Positions 1 to 8,706 are shown, counted from the first letter of the stretch. The stretch is 64,000 nucleotides of DNA from Bacteroidota bacterium (GCA_023390775.1 JAEWCF010000058.1:1-64000); one strand, 5' to 3'. A program made the numbers and translations. Notes: a model not told the origin generated them from the letters alone.

Positions 1-43
1 ATTTCCTAATTTCCTAATTTCCTAATTTCCTAATTTCCTAATT
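1..43. repeat. 8-bp tandem repeat (ATTTCCTA)
   Basis: Five full copies and a partial copy of the octamer ATTTCCTA run from the window edge to just before the GTG start at 48. The array may extend beyond the window. Every copy contains an in-frame stop for the following gene, so that gene cannot start further upstream. Confidence 0.9.
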
Positions 44-47
44 AAAG

Positions 48-539
48 GTGGCTAAACTCTGTTCCTGCAAAGGTCTCGATCCCAACTGCAAAAAGTGCTT
101 CGGAAGCGGATACATCGATTCGCCGGATGAGGCGCGTCTGAAAGTAAAGGCCGAAAAGCCGAAGAAAGTCGCGGGTTCCCAGGATCTTTCGGCACTTTCA
201 ATGCCCGAAATCGAAACGAGGGCCAAGACCCTTATTGCCGAACTCGACCTGCGCTCCAAAAAGCAGATGCAGATTTTGAATTCGATTCCGTTCAATACCA
301 ATACGTTCAGGCGGGATTTTCCGGAGAAATTCGAATTGCTTGAGAAATTAGAGAATGAGAAGGTGCGGCTGCGGATTGACCTGTTCGAAGTTGACAAAGA
401 AATCGTGGCGAAGAATTACGACGTCAAGTTGCGGTTTGGCCATTTTTTAAGTGACAAGGATGTGGATGCAAGTTCGAACCGGGAGTTGAAGACGCTGATC
501 AGGGAGTATAAGAAATTGAAGAGCAAGGGGGCTAAATAA
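48..539 (+). CDS. Hypothetical protein with a DnaJ-like Cys motif
   Basis: A 163-residue soluble protein of unknown function. The GTG start at 48 is used because an in-frame TAA lies at 39-41 and no ATG is closer. The N-terminus (residues 5-21) has the pattern C-x-C-x-G, then C-x-x-C-x-G-x-G, which resembles half of the DnaJ zinc-finger repeat and may bind one zinc ion. Residues 50-163 are charged, with long predicted helices rich in Glu, Lys and Leu that look like a coiled coil, and no membrane segment. A strong terminator follows at 559-583. Codon use looks like that of its neighbours. The zinc role is inference from the motif alone. Confidence 0.72.
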   Translation: MAKLCSCKGLDPNCKKCFGSGYIDSPDEARLKVKAEKPKKVAGSQDLSALSMPEIETRAKTLIAELDLRSKKQMQILNSIPFNTNTFRRDFPEKFELLEKLENEKVRLRIDLFEVDKEIVAKNYDVKLRFGHFLSDKDVDASSNRELKTLIREYKKLKSKGAK

Positions 540-558
540 GTAATCGATAAAAGAAAAA

Positions 559-583
559 AAAAGGGGACAATTGTCCCCTTTTT
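559..583 (+). terminator. Intrinsic terminator after the Cys-motif gene
   Basis: A perfect 20-bp palindrome at 561-580 (arms AAGGGGACAA and TTGTCCCCTT) is followed by T residues on the plus strand and preceded by A residues. It could work on both strands, which suits the convergent arrangement with leuS. Confidence 0.85.
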
Positions 584-584
584 G

Positions 585-734
585 TGTTAAATGCGGTTTT
601 GCCATTTGAAATAAGAGGAGGACAGCCAGTGGCTGTCAGGTACTGAAGCTTTAGCTTCATCTAGACGCCGAACCGCATGGAGCGCAGCGGAATAAAACCT
701 TTGAGGTGGTTTTTTAGTTGTATTTTTTGCCAAA
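585..734. repeat. Cluster of small palindromes beyond leuS
   Basis: This 150-bp spacer carries no convincing gene. It holds GACAGCC-AGT-GGCTGTC (621-637), TGAAGCT-TT-AGCTTCA (644-659) and a hairpin AAAACC...GGTTTT (694-715) with the word CCTTTGAGGT in its loop. That word also forms the arms of the palindrome at 6608-6638. The last hairpin may help terminate leuS. Confidence 0.6.
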
Positions 735-3575
735 TTATCCGACGATGTTGATAATTTTTCCCGGGACAACGATCACCTTATTCGGCGTACGCCCATCCAT
801 CTGCTTCACCGTCCTTTCATCGGCCAGCGCAGCCTTCTCAATCTCCTCCTTGCTCAAATCCATCGGCAGTTCAAGCATGAATTTGGTTTTGCCATTGAAC
901 GATACCGGATATTCCTTGGTACTCTCCACCAGGTATTCCGGGTTGAACTTCGGGAACGTGACTTCGCTGATGCTGCCCTCGTGGCCCAACCTGTGCCAGA
1001 GTTCCTCGGCAATGTGCGGCGCATAGGGTGAAATCAGGATGGCAAGCGGTTCCAGCACCGAGCGCTCGCGGCACTTGGCGGCCGTGAGTTCGTTTACGCA
1101 GATCATGAACTGGCTCACCGATGTGTTGAACGAAAAATTCTCGATATCGTCGTGAACCTTCTTGATTGTTTTGTGCAGCGTTTTCAAGGCTTCGGCCGAG
1201 GCTGGATTTGAAGTCACGATCAGGCCGTTGTCATCAAAATAAAGCCTCCACAATTTTTTAAGGAACCCAAAAACTCCCGTGATTCCTGCGGTATTCCACG
1301 GTTTTGCCTGCTCGAGCGGGCCCAGGAACATCTCGTATAGACGCAATGTATCGGCGCCGAATTCATCGCAGATGTCATCCGGGTTGACGACGTTGTATTT
1401 TGACTTGGACATCTTTTCGACCTCACGCACTACCTGGAATTTACCATTGTCGAGTTCGAAGTCGGCATTGGCGAAATCAGGGCGCCAGGTTTTGAAATTT
1501 TCGATGTCGAGTTCGTCCGACGCGTTGACCAGCGACACATCGACGTGGATCTGCTGAACTTTGCGATCGCCCACCAAACTCCTGGAAACGAAGGTGTTCG
1601 TACCTTCCAATCGCATCGCAAAAGCGCTCATTCCGAGGATCATCCCCTGATTGATGAGTTTTTTGAACGGCTCGTCCTGATGGATCAACCCGCGGTCCTT
1701 TAAAAATTTGTTCCAGAAACGCGAGTATAACAGATGCCCCGTGGCGTGTTCGCTTCCGCCGATGTAGAGATCGACGTTTTGCCAATACGCTTCGGCCTCG
1801 GTCGAAACGAATTTGCCCTCATTGTGCGGGTCCATGTACCGAAGCCAGTACCACGAACTTCCCGCCCATCCCGGCATCGTGTTGAGCTCGAGCGGGAAAA
1901 CAGTCTTATTGTCGATCAAATCGTTTGAAACGACCTTATTTTCAGCGGTTGACCACGCCCAATGCGCCGAATTTCCAAGCGGCGGCTGGCCGTCTTCGGT
2001 TGGAAGGTATTTCTCCACCGACGGAAGTTCCAGCGGCAGGTGTTCCCATTCGATCATTTTGGGAAGCCCGTCAACGTAATAGACCGGGAACGGCTCGCCC
2101 CAATAACGCTGGCGGGAAAACACGGCATCGCGCAACCTGTAATTGGTTTTGCCGCGGCCCGCGCCGATTTCCTCGAGTTCCGAAACCACCTTTGCCGTGG
2201 CCTCTTTATAATTCATCCCGTTTAGAAAATCCGAATTTTTGAGCGTAAAATTATCTTTCGAAGTGAACGCTTCTTCACTGACATCCTCGCCCTCGAAAAT
2301 ATTTTCGATCTCAATGTTGAAGTGTTTTGCGAAATCGTGGTCGCGCTGGTCGCCGCAAGGAACGGCCATAACGGCTCCTGTTCCATAACCCGCGAGCACA
2401 TAATCGCCGATCCAGATGGGGATGGGCATTTGCGTGAACGGATGTAGGGCATACGCTCCGGTAAATGCTCCGGTAATGTTCTTTACATCGGCCATGCGTT
2501 CGCGCTCGCTGCGGCGGGATGTCGATTCTATATAGTTCAGGACATCGTCTTTTTGCTCGTCGCGGACGATTTGCATCACAAGCGGATGCTCGGGAGCCAG
2601 GGTCAGGAACGTGACGCCGAAAATCGTGTCCGGGCGTGTCGTGAACACTTCGATAACGGGATCTTCAGGGTCTGCGATGGTGTCGGCCTCGTAACCCACA
2701 ACCTGGAATTTCACCGATGCGCCTACCGATTTCCCGATCCAGTTGCGCTGGGCTTCCTTGAGCGATTCGGGCCAGTCGATGGTGTCCAGGTCCCGCAGCA
2801 GGCGGTCGGCGTAGGCCGAGATGCGCATGCTCCATTGCTTCATTTTCTTGCGGACCACGGGATAGCCTCCGCGTTCCGACACGCCGTTGACGATCTCGTC
2901 GTTGGCGAGCACGGTTCCCAAAGCCGCGCACCAGTTGACCTCGGTTTCGGCGAGATAGGTGAGGCGGTACTGGAGCAGGATTTTTTCCTGTTCCGATGGG
3001 GAAAGCGCCTTCCATTCGGCGGCGGTGAATTCACGGGCCGCATCATCGCGGACGGCGTTTAGTTTATCGGTGCCGAATTCTTCGAAATGTTGGATCAATG
3101 TGCAGATGCTGCGCGCAGAATCGGCGTCGCGGTCATACCAGGAGTTGAAAAGCTGGATGAAGATCCATTGTGTCCATTTGTAATACTGCGGGTCGCTGGT
3201 GCGGACCTCACGGCTCCAGTCAAAGGAAAAACCGATGCGGTCCAGTTGCTGGCGGTAGCGTGCGATGTTCTCCCGCGTGGTTTTCTCCGGATGCTGGCCG
3301 GTCTGGATCGCGTACTGCTCTGCCGGCAACCCGAAGGAATCGTAGCCTTGAGGATGCAGTACGTTGAACCCCTGGTGGCGTTTGAAACGCGCGACGATGT
3401 CACTGGCAATGTAGCCCAGCGGATGGCCGACGTGCAGCCCGGCTCCCGAAGGATAGGGGAACATGTCCAGTACGTAATATTTTGGCTTATCGGAATGGTT
3501 GGTGGCCGCAAAAGTCTGGTTGTTTGCCCAATATTGCTGCCAGCGCGACTCGATTTCCCTTGGATTGTATTTCAT
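735..3575 (-). CDS. leuS: Leucyl-tRNA synthetase
   Basis: Charges tRNA-Leu with leucine in the cytosol. The protein is 946 residues, a class Ia synthetase. The HIGH-type signature appears as HVGH at residues 48-51 inside a run PYPSGAGLHVGHPLGY. The KMSKS loop is present near residue 725 (EKMSKSKYN). Between them is a CP1 editing domain with the usual TRPDT motif, and the C-terminus carries the anticodon-binding region (ISPYAPHIAEELW). The ATG at 3575 was chosen because the protein family begins with a short MxYNPREIE-like stretch; the frame stays open upstream but encodes nothing conserved. The gene is divergent from ftsX. A -7/-33 promoter is visible about 160 bp upstream. Confidence 0.97.
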   Translation of the reverse strand: MKYNPREIESRWQQYWANNQTFAATNHSDKPKYYVLDMFPYPSGAGLHVGHPLGYIASDIVARFKRHQGFNVLHPQGYDSFGLPAEQYAIQTGQHPEKTTRENIARYRQQLDRIGFSFDWSREVRTSDPQYYKWTQWIFIQLFNSWYDRDADSARSICTLIQHFEEFGTDKLNAVRDDAAREFTAAEWKALSPSEQEKILLQYRLTYLAETEVNWCAALGTVLANDEIVNGVSERGGYPVVRKKMKQWSMRISAYADRLLRDLDTIDWPESLKEAQRNWIGKSVGASVKFQVVGYEADTIADPEDPVIEVFTTRPDTIFGVTFLTLAPEHPLVMQIVRDEQKDDVLNYIESTSRRSERERMADVKNITGAFTGAYALHPFTQMPIPIWIGDYVLAGYGTGAVMAVPCGDQRDHDFAKHFNIEIENIFEGEDVSEEAFTSKDNFTLKNSDFLNGMNYKEATAKVVSELEEIGAGRGKTNYRLRDAVFSRQRYWGEPFPVYYVDGLPKMIEWEHLPLELPSVEKYLPTEDGQPPLGNSAHWAWSTAENKVVSNDLIDNKTVFPLELNTMPGWAGSSWYWLRYMDPHNEGKFVSTEAEAYWQNVDLYIGGSEHATGHLLYSRFWNKFLKDRGLIHQDEPFKKLINQGMILGMSAFAMRLEGTNTFVSRSLVGDRKVQQIHVDVSLVNASDELDIENFKTWRPDFANADFELDNGKFQVVREVEKMSKSKYNVVNPDDICDEFGADTLRLYEMFLGPLEQAKPWNTAGITGVFGFLKKLWRLYFDDNGLIVTSNPASAEALKTLHKTIKKVHDDIENFSFNTSVSQFMICVNELTAAKCRERSVLEPLAILISPYAPHIAEELWHRLGHEGSISEVTFPKFNPEYLVESTKEYPVSFNGKTKFMLELPMDLSKEEIEKAALADERTVKQMDGRTPNKVIVVPGKIINIVG

Positions 3576-3607
3576 GGTTGGCTTGTTATGACTGGGATCA
3601 CTGAAAA

Positions 3608-3694
3608 TAGCCCCGATGGAAGCGGCGTACTTTTTTGCGCCGCCGCCTTGGCGCGGCCGCATAAAAGACACAGCGCACAGCGGGTGGAAAGTCC
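3608..3694 (-). repeat. Diverged composite stem element in the leuS leader
   Basis: Read on the minus strand, this stretch has the order ACTTTCC, GCTGT, TCTTTT, a GC-rich hairpin, AAAA, CGCCGCTTCCATC, GGGGCTA. The same order of blocks occurs in the elements at 8704-8803 and 35351-35423. Here the hairpin tip is replaced by a GCCGCGCC/GGCGGCGGC stem. If leuS starts at the promoter seen at 3738-3767, this element lies in its 5' untranslated leader. Confidence 0.5.
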
Positions 3695-3737
3695 ATTAAA
3701 AACGGGCTGCCCGTGCTCCAAAACCCCGGAACGGACG

Positions 3738-3767
3738 CAAATTTACGCCTTGTGCCCTCAACCGCAA
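3738..3767 (-). promoter_or_regulatory. Candidate leuS promoter (Bacteroidota type)
   Basis: On the minus strand a -33 TTG (3765-3767) is followed after 19 bp by TAAATTTG (3738-3745). This matches the Bacteroidota consensus TTG-N17-23-TAnnTTTG. It would give a leader of roughly 155 nt before the leuS ATG. Confidence 0.55.
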
Positions 3768-3832
3768 AACTTTGGAAGTACAAACTCCAAAACCCGATTT
3801 TGTTTATTATTTTTACGGCGAAATTCCCTTTT

Positions 3833-4708
3833 ATGATCTCTAAATTCGAGCGGTTCCAGAAACGGCGGCTGTTGTCTTCCTATTTTTCGGTGGTATTGAG
3901 TATCTTTTTGGTGCTTTTCCTCTTGGGGATCCTCGGCTTATTTGTGATCAATTCCAAAAAACTCTCCGACGATTTCAAGGAGGAGATCGCCATGACGGTG
4001 TTTTTCAAGAACGACGCGCAGGATTCCACCCTGACGGCCTTTGGCGAGGAGCTCAAGACGGCCCGTTTTGCGAAGGATTTTAAATATGTCCCGCGCGAGG
4101 TCGCGGCCGAGGAGCACAAAAAAGTCATCGGCGAGGATTTCATGGAATTCCTGGGCGTGAACCCGTTGCAGAATTCGTACGATATCCACCTCAAGGCGGA
4201 TTATGTGGTGAACGATTCGATCGAGAAGATCGAGCGCAGGCTCAAGCAGAACGAGATGGTTTCGGACATCGTGTATGACAAACAACTGGTTACGCTGGTC
4301 AATGACAATATTGAGAAAATATCGATGTGGATATTAATCGTCAGCGGTTTCCTGGCGCTCGTGGCCGTCTTGCTTATCAACAGTTCGATGCGCCTGTCCA
4401 TCCACTCCAACCGCTTCATCATCAAAACGATGCAAATGGTGGGGGCGACCAAATCATTCATCCGCAAGCCGTTCATCTGGCGAAGCATCACCCTTGGGAT
4501 CATCGGGGCGGTATTGGCCGTGATCGCATTGATCGCGGTGTTGTTTTACGTGGAAACGAACTATCCGAATCTTGGCATCATCGAGGACCAGGTGATGGTG
4601 GGCGCGGTCTTGATTGGCGTGATCCTGGCGGGAATCCTCATCTCCTGGATCTCTACCTTTATCGCGACACAGCGCTTCCTCAATCTGAGGACGGATGACC
4701 TATATTAG
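3833..4708 (+). CDS. ftsX: Cell division protein FtsX (ABC permease-like)
   Basis: FtsX pairs with the ATPase FtsE and signals across the inner membrane to peptidoglycan hydrolases during division. The protein is 291 residues. It has one membrane helix near residues 18-42, an extracytoplasmic domain of about 130 residues, and three more helices in the last 130 residues (around VSGFLALVAVLLINSSM, LGIIGAVLAVIALIAVLF and VLIGVILAGILISWIS), which is the FtsX topology. The start MISKFERFQKRR at 3833 is the normal family start; the open frame upstream has no homologous character. It heads a run with DUF3098, uppP and truB. FtsE is not nearby, as is common in this phylum. Confidence 0.93.
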   Translation: MISKFERFQKRRLLSSYFSVVLSIFLVLFLLGILGLFVINSKKLSDDFKEEIAMTVFFKNDAQDSTLTAFGEELKTARFAKDFKYVPREVAAEEHKKVIGEDFMEFLGVNPLQNSYDIHLKADYVVNDSIEKIERRLKQNEMVSDIVYDKQLVTLVNDNIEKISMWILIVSGFLALVAVLLINSSMRLSIHSNRFIIKTMQMVGATKSFIRKPFIWRSITLGIIGAVLAVIALIAVLFYVETNYPNLGIIEDQVMVGAVLIGVILAGILISWISTFIATQRFLNLRTDDLY

Positions 4709-4746
4709 GCAAGACCTTGAACATTAATTTTTTAACGCAAGAGGAC

Positions 4747-4995
4747 ATGGGAAAAGAAACCGATAACGAACAAAAGCAGGAATTTCTCTTTGAGGGAATC
4801 AATTATAAGATCCTGCTGGCGGGAATCGGCGTGATTGCGCTCGGTTTTATCCTGATGGCCGGCGGCGGAAGCGACGACCCAAAGGTCTTCAATGAGGAAA
4901 TCTTCAATTTCAGGAGGATCAGGCTTGCGCCGACAGTCGTGCTGATCGGGTTTGGCATCACGATCTGGTCCATATTAAAAAACCCGAAAAAATAA
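4747..4995 (+). CDS. DUF3098 small membrane protein
   Basis: An 82-residue protein with two membrane helices (ILLAGIGVIALGFILMAGG and APTVVLIGFGITIWSIL) separated by a short polar loop, GSDDPKVFNEEIFNFRRI. This matches the DUF3098 family of Bacteroidota, which is typically found between ftsX and uppP. Its biochemical role is unknown. The ATG at 4747 is preferred over a TTG at 4717 because it follows a purine-rich AAGAGG and gives the family length. It sits 38 bp after ftsX and 24 bp before uppP, so it is probably co-transcribed and linked to envelope biogenesis by context. Confidence 0.88.
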   Translation: MGKETDNEQKQEFLFEGINYKILLAGIGVIALGFILMAGGGSDDPKVFNEEIFNFRRIRLAPTVVLIGFGITIWSILKNPKK

Positions 4996-5019
4996 TCCGT
5001 TCCAAATTTTTATACGCCT

Positions 5020-5826
5020 ATGGATATTTTCCACGCCATTGTCATTGCCATAATCGAAGGCCTGACCGAATACCTTCCCGTTTCCTCCACCGGCCACATG
5101 ATCTTTGCTAGTTCGTACTTTGGCATCCAAGACCACGATTTTGTCAAGTTGTTCCAGGTCTCGATCCAATTTGGGGCGATCCTGGCGGTCGTCGTGCTCT
5201 ATTGGCGGAAATTCTTTGATTTTTCGAGGTTGAATTTCTACGTCAAACTCGCCGCCGCGGTCATCCCGGCGTTGGTGTTGGGTTACATATTTGACGACTA
5301 TATCGATGCGGTGCTGGGACAGCCCGTGCCCATTGCCATTACCCTCATCATCGGAGGCATCTTTCTGTTGTTCCTGGACGAATACTTCAAGAACCCGAGA
5401 ATTCATTCTGAAGAGGAAGTGTCTGTCAAAAATGCCGTCGTCATCGGCTTTTGGCAATGCCTGGCCATGATGCCGGGAACGAGCCGATCCGCAGCCTCGA
5501 TCATTGGCGGGATGCAGCAGGGTCTGACCCGTGAAACAGCCGCCGAATTTTCCTTTTTCCTCGCGGTACCGACCATGTTGGCGGTGTCAACCTACTCGAT
5601 CTTTATCAAAACGTACCACGAAACCGGCCTCAAAGGATACGAAATGCTGCAGCACAAGGACAACCTGCTGGTTTTCCTGCTCGGTAATGCGATTGCCTTT
5701 GTGGTTGCGATCCTGGCCATCAAGTTCTTCATCAATATCATCAAGAAATACGGGTTCAAGCCTTGGGGCTATTACCGTATTGCTGCCGGGATCATTCTTT
5801 TGGTTTACTTCAACTATAACGACTGA
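5020..5826 (+). CDS. uppP: Undecaprenyl-diphosphate phosphatase
   Basis: Dephosphorylates undecaprenyl diphosphate to regenerate the lipid carrier for peptidoglycan and other surface glycans; it is an integral inner-membrane enzyme (BacA/UppP family). The protein is 268 residues with about eight hydrophobic segments. Both family signatures are present: EGLTEYLPVSSTGHM near residues 12-27, containing the catalytic Glu residues, and PGTSRSAASIIGG near residue 150. The stop codon overlaps the truB start (TGATG), so the two are translationally coupled. Confidence 0.96.
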   Translation: MDIFHAIVIAIIEGLTEYLPVSSTGHMIFASSYFGIQDHDFVKLFQVSIQFGAILAVVVLYWRKFFDFSRLNFYVKLAAAVIPALVLGYIFDDYIDAVLGQPVPIAITLIIGGIFLLFLDEYFKNPRIHSEEEVSVKNAVVIGFWQCLAMMPGTSRSAASIIGGMQQGLTRETAAEFSFFLAVPTMLAVSTYSIFIKTYHETGLKGYEMLQHKDNLLVFLLGNAIAFVVAILAIKFFINIIKKYGFKPWGYYRIAAGIILLVYFNYND

Positions 5827-6518
5827 TGACGCCCGAAGATTTTTTATCGGGACAGATACTGCTGATTGACAAGTCCTTGCACTGGACGTCTTTTCAGGCC
5901 GTCAACAAACTCAAATGGCTCCTGAAGTCCAAATTGGGTATCAAAAAAATCAAGATCGGCCATGCCGGGACGCTTGATCCGCTTGCATCGGGACTGCTGA
6001 TCGTCTGCACCGGAAAATTCACCAAACGGATTGAGGAACTTCAGGGACAGGCAAAGGAATATACCGGAACATTTACCTTGGGCGCCACCACGCCGAGTTA
6101 TGACCTCGAAACCAAGATCGACCAAACGTTTCCAACTTCGCACATCACCACCGAAGCTGTCCACCTTGCCGCCGCAAACATGACCGGCGAAATTTTGCAG
6201 AAACCACCCATCTTCTCGGCCCTCAAAAAAGAAGGCAAGCGGCTTTACGAGCATGCACGTGCCGGCGAGGAGGTTGAAATTGCCGCCCGCCCGACGACGA
6301 TACACGAATTCGAGATCACGCGGATCGCGATGCCTCATGTTGACTTCAGGATCGTTTGCAGCAAGGGCACCTATATCCGGTCGATGGCCTATGATTTTGG
6401 CCTGGCACTCGGCAGCGGTGCTCATTTGACGGCGCTGCGTCGTACGAGGATCGGGGAATACACCGTGGAAGATGCAGTGACGCCTGAAGTTTTCGAGGCA
6501 GAACTTTTGAGATCATAG
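5826..6518 (+). CDS. truB: tRNA pseudouridine(55) synthase
   Basis: Converts U55 in the T-loop of most tRNAs to pseudouridine. The protein is 230 residues, the short bacterial form without a long C-terminal PUA extension. The catalytic motif GHAGTLDPLASGLL places the nucleophile Asp at residue 51. The KGTYIRSMAYDFG motif near residue 180 is also intact. It follows uppP with a 1-bp overlap and ends in a terminator at 6551-6577. Confidence 0.96.
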   Translation: MTPEDFLSGQILLIDKSLHWTSFQAVNKLKWLLKSKLGIKKIKIGHAGTLDPLASGLLIVCTGKFTKRIEELQGQAKEYTGTFTLGATTPSYDLETKIDQTFPTSHITTEAVHLAAANMTGEILQKPPIFSALKKEGKRLYEHARAGEEVEIAARPTTIHEFEITRIAMPHVDFRIVCSKGTYIRSMAYDFGLALGSGAHLTALRRTRIGEYTVEDAVTPEVFEAELLRS

Positions 6519-6550
6519 GACGAATTTAGTTCGCGGACACGAAATCAAAG

Positions 6551-6577
6551 TGCGGTAATACCGCAAATGATTTTTTA
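6551..6577 (+). terminator. Terminator of the ftsX-truB operon
   Basis: The hairpin TGCGG-TAATA-CCGCA (6551-6565) is followed shortly by a run of six T residues. The stem is short, so efficiency is uncertain. Confidence 0.55.
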
Positions 6578-6607
6578 AAATTAGTGCATCTGTGCACGAG
6601 CGCGCAA

Positions 6608-6638
6608 GACCTCAAAGGTTTCTAAAACCTTTGAGGTC
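6608..6638. repeat. Palindrome with GACCTCAAAGGTTT arms
   Basis: Two perfect 14-bp arms, GACCTCAAAGGTTT and its complement, are separated by three bases. A close relative (GACCTCGAAGGT arms) lies at 8741-8771, and a partial copy lies near 700. It is an intergenic dispersed palindrome. Confidence 0.85.
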
Positions 6639-6714
6639 TGTTGGATAAATTCGACGCCTTTCCCGCATTCTTTTCTCGAACCTTTTCCTACCTTTACTTC
6701 ATAACATCCTCACA

Positions 6715-7293
6715 ATGAAAAGGTTGCTCCTGCTTGCAATTCTGCTCCATTCATTCTGCCACGCCCAGCAAGACTCCCTCGCATCGGAACACAAGGCCAC
6801 CGATCGCGAAGCCAGGCTGGCGAATCGGGCAATGGTATTCAAACTTGAAGTAGCCGTTCCAATCGTGGGCAATCCGTATTGGGATGAATACGACAACACC
6901 TCGCAGGACGACGATGAATCCAACCCCTGGTTCCTCCCCGCGGGCCTTAATGTCAAAGTGGGTGCAGGCATCAGGCTTACGCGTTTCTTTATCCTGGGTG
7001 CCGTCAGCGGCCTGGAGTCGCGCCTGGATCACAAATTGGTGGTTGCGCCTGTCCTTGGAGACCTCACTGTTCTCATCCCGGTTCCCGACGGAAGCCATCT
7101 CCTGGCGAATGCCGGCATCGGTCGGGTTTTTGCCTTGGGGCGTGACGGCCTTTCCGGTGATTATCGTCGCATCGGCATAGGATTCGGCAACAGCAATGGC
7201 GCTGCCTTGCTGGAACTGTCGCAATACGGACTGGCTTACAAGGGAAAGACCGCGCTCACCAATTTTTCAGTCGGCTTTATCGCGAAATTTTAA
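6715..7293 (+). CDS. Secreted or outer-membrane protein, unknown function
   Basis: A 192-residue protein with a clear signal peptide (MKRLLLLAILLHSFCHA, cleavage before QQDS). The mature part alternates hydrophobic and polar residues (GAGIRLTRFFILGAVSGLE, LLANAGIGRVFALG, TNFSVGFIAKF) and ends in Phe, as small outer-membrane beta-barrels often do. I do not recognise a family. The start follows a possible -7 box TACCTTTA at about 6690. It converges with the thioredoxin-like gene, and the two stop codons share the bases TTAA. Confidence 0.75.
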   Translation: MKRLLLLAILLHSFCHAQQDSLASEHKATDREARLANRAMVFKLEVAVPIVGNPYWDEYDNTSQDDDESNPWFLPAGLNVKVGAGIRLTRFFILGAVSGLESRLDHKLVVAPVLGDLTVLIPVPDGSHLLANAGIGRVFALGRDGLSGDYRRIGIGFGNSNGAALLELSQYGLAYKGKTALTNFSVGFIAKF

Positions 7294-7889
7294 TCGATTG
7301 AAGCCATCAGTGCTGCGAGTTCACGCTGGGTAGAAAGCCCCTTGTCGTGCAGGTACCACAATTGCAATTCGGTTTTGGCCTCCTCATCCACGACCCCTTT
7401 TTCGGCTTTATGCCTGGCAATAAGTGCGGCAGCATCCTTGGGCCGGGGCCCCCACTGTCCCAGAACGCGTCGATCCTGATCCAGAACAATCAGTTTAGGA
7501 ATTGACCGTGCGCCATTGGTGAGGAACAGATCCATCAACTCCGGATTGTCGTCGCGAAAAACTATTTTAAGGTCAACGGTGTCAACCGATTTGGCCAAAA
7601 TTTCCATGATCGGCAACAATTGGGCGGCATCCCCGCACCAACCCTCCGAGAGTACCAGCCAGGTGTAATGGCGCCCAAGTGAACTTAGGGAATTCACGAT
7701 TTCTGCATCGGCCTTTACCGTTTTTTCCAAACGGTTCATCCGGGTTTGGTTGAGCAGCGAATAATGCGTCAGGTCCTCTGACTGAACGTGGCCCGACGAT
7801 TTGCCCTCCGCCAGTAAATCCGTGACGATGCGCCGGTATTCGCCGTATGAAACCGCCTTTTCCAACGCGGCCGAAATGATGGATTCCAT
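7290..7889 (-). CDS. Thioredoxin family protein (Thioredoxin_9-like)
   Basis: A 199-residue cytosolic protein. The central fold has a thioredoxin-like beta-alpha-beta core with the active-site region LSEGWCGDAAQLLP near residues 78-92 and the cis-Pro loop ARSIPKLIVLD near residue 130. Only one Cys is present where thioredoxin has CxxC. The WCGD form is characteristic of a separate clade of thioredoxin-like proteins found in Bacteroidota and Firmicutes, so I do not consider it degenerate. The substrate is unknown. It is transcribed divergently from pyrH. A -7 box TAAATTTG lies at 7905-7912 on the minus strand. Confidence 0.85.
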   Translation of the reverse strand: MESIISAALEKAVSYGEYRRIVTDLLAEGKSSGHVQSEDLTHYSLLNQTRMNRLEKTVKADAEIVNSLSSLGRHYTWLVLSEGWCGDAAQLLPIMEILAKSVDTVDLKIVFRDDNPELMDLFLTNGARSIPKLIVLDQDRRVLGQWGPRPKDAAALIARHKAEKGVVDEEAKTELQLWYLHDKGLSTQRELAALMASID

Positions 7890-7904
7890 ATTGATGATTT
7901 ACTG

Positions 7905-7912
7905 CAAATTTA
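7905..7912 (-). promoter_or_regulatory. Candidate -7 box of the thioredoxin-like gene
   Basis: TAAATTTG on the minus strand, 16 bp before the ATG, fits TAnnTTTG. No TTG is seen at the ideal distance upstream, so only the -7 element is supported. Confidence 0.4.
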
Positions 7913-7950
7913 CCGCATTTGAAGCAACTTAAAAGTTGATTTCGGTCATA

Positions 7951-7978
7951 TTGGAAAATCACCTTTTGACTATATTTG
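7951..7978 (+). promoter_or_regulatory. pyrH promoter (Bacteroidota type)
   Basis: TTG at 7951-7953 and TATATTTG at 7971-7978 are separated by 17 bp, an excellent match to the Bacteroidota consensus. The box ends 20 bp before the pyrH ATG. Confidence 0.75.
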
Positions 7979-7998
7979 CACAACTTAACACAACTCCA

Positions 7999-8706
7999 AT
8001 GAAGTACAAAAGAATCCTGCTCAAACTCAGCGGCGAGGCCCTGATGGGAGACCGTCAATACGGAATCGATCCGGCCCGTCTCGCGCAGTACGCCGAGGAG
8101 ATCTGGCAGATTCACCAAAAGGGCGTCCAGGTAGCGATCGTGATCGGCGGCGGAAACATCTTCCGCGGTGTCTCCGGTGCCAGCAACGGCATGGACCGCG
8201 TCCAGGGAGATTATATGGGCATGCTCGCCACCGTGATCAACGGAATGGCCCTGCAGGGCGCACTTGAGGACAAAGGCATGCTCACAAGATTGCAAACAGC
8301 CCTTAAAATCGAGGCGATCGCCGAACCCTATATCAAGCGCCGGGCGGTGCGCCACCTTGAAAAGGGCCGAATCGTCATTTTTGGGGCAGGCACGGGAAAC
8401 CCGTACTTTACCACCGATACGGCAGCGGTGCTTCGGGGCGTGGAAATCGACGCCGATGTCATCCTCAAGGGAACCCGCGTGGATGGAGTCTACACTTCAG
8501 ACCCGGAAAAAAATGCCGATGCCGTCAAGTACGACACCATATCATTCGACGACGTGATCCGCAAGGGACTCAACGTCATGGACACAACCGCTTTCACGCT
8601 CAGCCTGGAGAACCGACTACCCATCGTGGTCTTTGACATGAACCGCACGGGCAACCTATTGCGCATCTGCGAGGGCGAAAACGTGGGGACGGTCGTGAGT
8701 GTTTAG
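7999..8706 (+). CDS. pyrH: UMP kinase
   Basis: Phosphorylates UMP to UDP in pyrimidine nucleotide synthesis; a hexameric cytosolic enzyme of the amino-acid-kinase fold. The protein is 235 residues, the usual length. Visible motifs are the N-terminal [12 protein letters not shown] (phosphate binding), GGGNIFRG near residue 51, and [13 protein letters not shown] near residue 133. The start at 7999 is fixed by the family start [13 protein letters not shown] and the promoter just upstream; the frame is open further but crosses the promoter. It is followed by frr, a classical pairing. Its TAG stop is directly joined to a composite repeat element. Confidence 0.97.
   Translation: MKYKRILLKLSGEALMGDRQYGIDPARLAQYAEEIWQIHQKGVQVAIVIGGGNIFRGVSGASNGMDRVQGDYMGMLATVINGMALQGALEDKGMLTRLQTALKIEAIAEPYIKRRAVRHLEKGRIVIFGAGTGNPYFTTDTAAVLRGVEIDADVILKGTRVDGVYTSDPEKNADAVKYDTISFDDVIRKGLNVMDTTAFTLSLENRLPIVVFDMNRTGNLLRICEGENVGTVVSV

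Noticed and set aside
3576..3737. T-box or other tRNA-sensing leader of leuS
   Set aside because: No T-box sequence or specifier loop is visible, and T-boxes are not expected in Bacteroidota. The structured part is better explained by a repeat element.
7290..7889. Degenerate thioredoxin that lost a cysteine
   Set aside because: The WCGD form with one Cys is characteristic of a known thioredoxin-like clade, so no loss is implied.
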